Origin: JBHHZJ01 sp046758005
GTDB taxonomy: Bacteria; Pseudomonadota; Alphaproteobacteria; Kiloniellales; J153
Assembly: GCA_046758005.1 (NCBI GenBank)
Contig: JBHHZJ010000136.1
Span: forward strand, 1-6,965
Length of the DNA stretch: 6,965 nt
Direction of reading: 5' to 3'
The position numbers and the translations under genes are program-made. Each line of letters begins with the position of its first letter. Position 1 is the stretch's first letter. Positions 5,336 through 6,965 of this stretch are shown in pieces. Under the pieces are notes generated by a model. It ran no database searches and was not told the origin of the DNA. It worked only from the letters and a program-made list of their open reading frames with translations.

Positions 5336-6640
5336 ATGTCGATCAACATCCTGATGCCGGCGCTCTCGCCGACGATGACCGAGGGCACGCTCGCCAAGTG
5401 GCACGTCAAGGAGGGCGACGAGGTGCGCGCCGGCGACGTGCTCGCCGAGATCGAGACCGACAAGGCGACCATGGAGGTTGAGGCGGTCGACGAGGGCCGG
5501 GTGGGCAGGATCGTGGTCCCGGAGGGCGCCTCGGAAGTCAGGGTCAACGAGGTCATCGCCGTGCTCCTCGAGGAGGGCGAGGACGCCTCGGCGCTCGAGG
5601 GTGCGGTGACCTCGCCCCCTGCCGCGCCGCCGGCCGAGGTGCCGGCCGAGGCGCCGAAGCCAGCCGCGACGCCCGCTCCCATGCCGGCGCCCGCGCCGTC
5701 GGGCACCGCCGCCGGCGAACGGCTCTTCGCCAGCCCCCTGGCCAAGCGCATGGCCCGGCAGGCCGGCCTCGACCTCGCCGCGCTGAAGGGGAGCGGCCCG
5801 CACGGCCGGATCGTCAAGCGCGACATCGAGGCGGCCCTGGCCGCGGGCGCGCCCGGCGTCGCCCCGGCCGCGGCGCCCGCCCCGGCCGCCGCCGCGCCGG
5901 CGGCTCCCGCGGCGCCCGCCGGACCTTCGGCCAAGCAATGGGCCGACATGCTGGGCATGGCCTACGAGCAGCAGCCGCTCAGCACCATGCGCAAGACCAT
6001 TGCCCGGCGCCTGAGCGAGGCCAAGCAGACGGTTCCGCACTTCTACCTGACCGTCGAGTGCGAGATCGACGAGCTGCTGAGCGTGCGCAAGGAGCTCAAC
6101 GGCCGCTTCGAGGACCTCAAGATCTCGGTCAACGATTTCGTCATCCGCGCGTGCGCGCTGGCGCTGGTACAGGTGCCGGCGGCCAACGCCTCCTGGGACG
6201 AGGAGGGCATCCTGTTCTACAGGCACGCCGACATATCGGTCGCGGTCGCGGCGCCGGGCGGGCTGATCACGCCGATCGTCAAGCAGGCCGAGACCAAGGG
6301 CCTGGCCGCGATCTCGCGCGAGATGAAGGACCTCGCGGGCCGGGCGCGTGAGGGCAAGCTGAAGCCCGAGGAGTATCAGGGCGGCACCTTCTCGGTCTCC
6401 AACCTCGGCATGTTCGGCGTGCGCGACTTCGCCGCGATCATCAACCCGCCGCAGGGCTGCATCCTGGCCGTGGGCGCGGGCGAGCGGCGACCGGTGGTCA
6501 AGGATGGCGCGCTCGCGGTGGCGACGATGATGAGCTGCACGCTCGCCGTGGACCACCGGGTCGTGGACGGCGCCATCGGGGCCGAGTTCCTCGCCGCTTT
6601 CAAGAAGCTGATCGAGTATCCGCCGAGCATGCTGCTGTAG
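5336..6640 (+). CDS. pdhC: Dihydrolipoamide acetyltransferase, E2 component of pyruvate dehydrogenase
   Basis: E2 forms the structural core of the complex and transfers acetyl groups from its lipoyl arm to CoA. The 434-residue product has one lipoyl domain (about 1-80, lipoyl Lys43) and an Ala/Pro-rich linker (about 90-128). A peripheral subunit-binding domain (131-166, from Phe-Ala-Ser-Pro-Leu-Ala to the Gly-Pro-His-Gly-Arg-Ile motif) docks E1 or E3. A second Ala/Pro linker (about 168-205) leads to the catalytic domain (about 210-434). The catalytic motif Asp406-His407-Arg-Val-Val-Asp411-Gly is intact. A single lipoyl domain is normal for alphaproteobacteria whose E1 beta carries another. 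GGGGGAGGA (5322-5330) lies five bases before the ATG. The next recognised operon gene, lpd, is separated by an unusual 255-base low-GC stretch. Confidence 0.97.
   Translation: MSINILMPALSPTMTEGTLAKWHVKEGDEVRAGDVLAEIETDKATMEVEAVDEGRVGRIVVPEGASEVRVNEVIAVLLEEGEDASALEGAVTSPPAAPPAEVPAEAPKPAATPAPMPAPAPSGTAAGERLFASPLAKRMARQAGLDLAALKGSGPHGRIVKRDIEAALAAGAPGVAPAAAPAPAAAAPAAPAAPAGPSAKQWADMLGMAYEQQPLSTMRKTIARRLSEAKQTVPHFYLTVECEIDELLSVRKELNGRFEDLKISVNDFVIRACALALVQVPAANASWDEEGILFYRHADISVAVAAPGGLITPIVKQAETKGLAAISREMKDLAGRAREGKLKPEEYQGGTFSVSNLGMFGVRDFAAIINPPQGCILAVGAGERRPVVKDGALAVATMMSCTLAVDHRVVDGAIGAEFLAAFKKLIEYPPSMLL
5442..5475 (+). repeat. 34-base exact repeat, copy 2 (pdhC lipoyl domain)
   Basis: This is identical to 4035-4068 in pdhB and codes for the same lipoyl-lysine segment of PdhC. 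The two copies lie about 1.4 kb apart in direct orientation, so recombination between them would fuse the PdhB lipoyl domain to the rest of PdhC and delete the E1 beta body. Confidence 0.85.
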
Positions 6641-6660
6641 GGACCGAGGCAGCCTGGACT

Positions 6661-6667
6661 GAGGAGG
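6661..6667 (+). promoter_or_regulatory. Strong ribosome binding site before the remnant gene
   Basis: GAGGAGG (6661-6667) is six bases upstream of the ATG at 6674. It is one of the best ribosome sites in the window, yet it serves a frame that stops after 24 codons. It may have belonged to lpd or to the intact ancestor of the interrupted gene. Confidence 0.6.
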
Positions 6668-6673
6668 CAAAAA

Positions 6674-6885
6674 ATGCACTTCAAAGTCTATGGTCCGTTC
6701 AACATACCTCTGGAAAAACCCAAAAAAGATCCCGGTTACCCCAGCTGAAGGTGAATGACAAACTTTGCAATAAGAAAGATACCAAGTTCCTACGTGAAAT
6801 TGAGCTGCCCGGATTCTTCAATTCGGGCCCGGGTGATCCAGACAAAGCTGCACGTGAACTGCGACAAGCTTTACGACTGAAATAG
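6674..6885 (+). pseudogene. Probable internally deleted, frameshifted remnant (possibly GIY-YIG-type protein)
   Basis: An ATG at 6674 starts a frame beginning MHFKVYGPFNIPLEK that stops at 6746-6748 after 24 codons. A second frame, open through this region and usable from GTG at 6751, continues 44 codons to TAG at 6883-6885. It contains a polar stretch, then Lys-Phe-Leu-Arg-Glu-Ile-Glu-Leu-Pro-Gly-Phe and a C-terminal helix ending in Leu-Arg-Leu-Lys. From memory the first part resembles the N-terminus, and the second part the C-terminus, of stand-alone GIY-YIG-domain proteins of about 200 residues. On that reading, the central catalytic part and the frame have been lost at about 6725-6755. 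This assignment is an inference, not a match I could test. G+C is near 46%, against roughly 70% in pdhB and pdhC, which suggests horizontal origin. Two tiny separate genes are the alternative. Confidence 0.5.
6807..6828 (+). repeat. Nine-base-pair hairpin inside the remnant
   Basis: GCCCGGATT (6807-6815) pairs with AATTCGGGC (6820-6828) around a CTTC loop, with one G-U wobble in the RNA. It is the tightest hairpin in the pdhC–lpd gap. The sequence after it (CCGGGTGAT) has no T-run. It may fold in the operon transcript before lpd and affect stability or processing, or simply reflect coding sequence of the former gene. Confidence 0.5.
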
Positions 6886-6895
6886 AGCGCTTCAA

Positions 6896-6965
6896 ATGGC
6901 CGAAACCACATTCGACCTGATCGTGATCGGCGGCGGGCCGGGCGGCTACGTCACCGCCATCCGCG
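6896..6965 (+). CDS. lpd: Dihydrolipoyl dehydrogenase (E3), N-terminal fragment cut by window end
   Basis: E3 is the FAD-dependent enzyme that reoxidises dihydrolipoyl groups on E2 and passes electrons to NAD. Only the first 23 codons are present. They read Met-Ala-Glu-Thr-Thr-Phe-Asp-Leu-Ile-Val-Ile followed by Gly-Gly-Gly-Pro-Gly-Gly-Tyr and Ala-Ile-Arg, the classic beta-alpha-beta FAD-binding start of lipoamide dehydrogenases. Location after pdhC agrees with E3 of the pyruvate dehydrogenase complex. Base composition returns to high GC here. The ATG at 6896 has only a weak purine stretch upstream (around 6884-6888) and begins ten bases after the stop of the preceding open frame, so initiation may depend on coupling. 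Other flavoprotein disulfide reductases share the motif, but context makes E3 by far the most likely. Confidence 0.9.
   Translation, partial: MAETTFDLIVIGGGPGGYVTAIR

Noticed and set aside
3857..6679. Very long open frame of 940 codons on the minus strand across pdhB and pdhC
   Set aside because: It is antisense to two unmistakable genes. Its translation is dominated by Arg, Gly, Leu, His and Asp in a way typical of reverse reading of GC-rich codons, and it has no recognisable domain.
6699..6911. 70-codon minus-strand frame across the pdhC–lpd gap
   Set aside because: It runs antisense into the lpd start, lacks a recognised motif, and the plus-strand fragments explain the region better.

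Overview
This window looks like chromosomal DNA of a high-GC alphaproteobacterium. Three things point there. The gene order eno – ftsB – pdhA – pdhB – pdhC – lpd is typical of that class. The E1 beta subunit carries a lipoyl domain fused to its N-terminus. The E1 alpha and beta sequences resemble mitochondrial pyruvate dehydrogenase. Species or family cannot be fixed from the sequence alone; an order such as Rhodospirillales is only a guess.

Region by region: (1) 1-133 is non-coding, with a nested inverted repeat and a possible extended -10 promoter. (2) 134-732 holds two small genes of unknown function on the + strand, a basic helical 82-residue protein and a 111-residue protein with two membrane segments. 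They have somewhat lower GC than the genes after them. (3) 733-878 is a spacer with a GC-rich hairpin and a weak promoter candidate, followed by enolase (879-2159). (4) 2160-2313 is a spacer with three inverted repeats and a TTGACA box, leading to ftsB (2314-2646). (5) 2647-2825 contains a strikingly AT-rich island, a good sigma70-type promoter and a small palindrome, leading to the pyruvate dehydrogenase operon: pdhA (2826-3872), pdhB (3929-5311), pdhC (5336-6640). (6) 6641-6895 is a low-GC insert (about 46% G+C) holding what appears to be an internally deleted, frameshifted gene. (7) The start of lpd (E3) runs off the window edge at 6896.

The metabolic genes fit together. Enolase makes phosphoenolpyruvate, which is converted to pyruvate, and PdhA/PdhB (E1), PdhC (E2) and Lpd (E3) form the complex that oxidises pyruvate to acetyl-CoA. 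FtsB, between them, is a divisome component. All recognised genes lie on the + strand.

I found no convincing new multi-gene system. The items most worth a second look are the foreign-looking remnant between pdhC and lpd, the uncharacterised two-gene unit before eno, the AT-rich island and palindrome at the pdh promoter, and the hairpin/promoter arrangement directly before ftsB.
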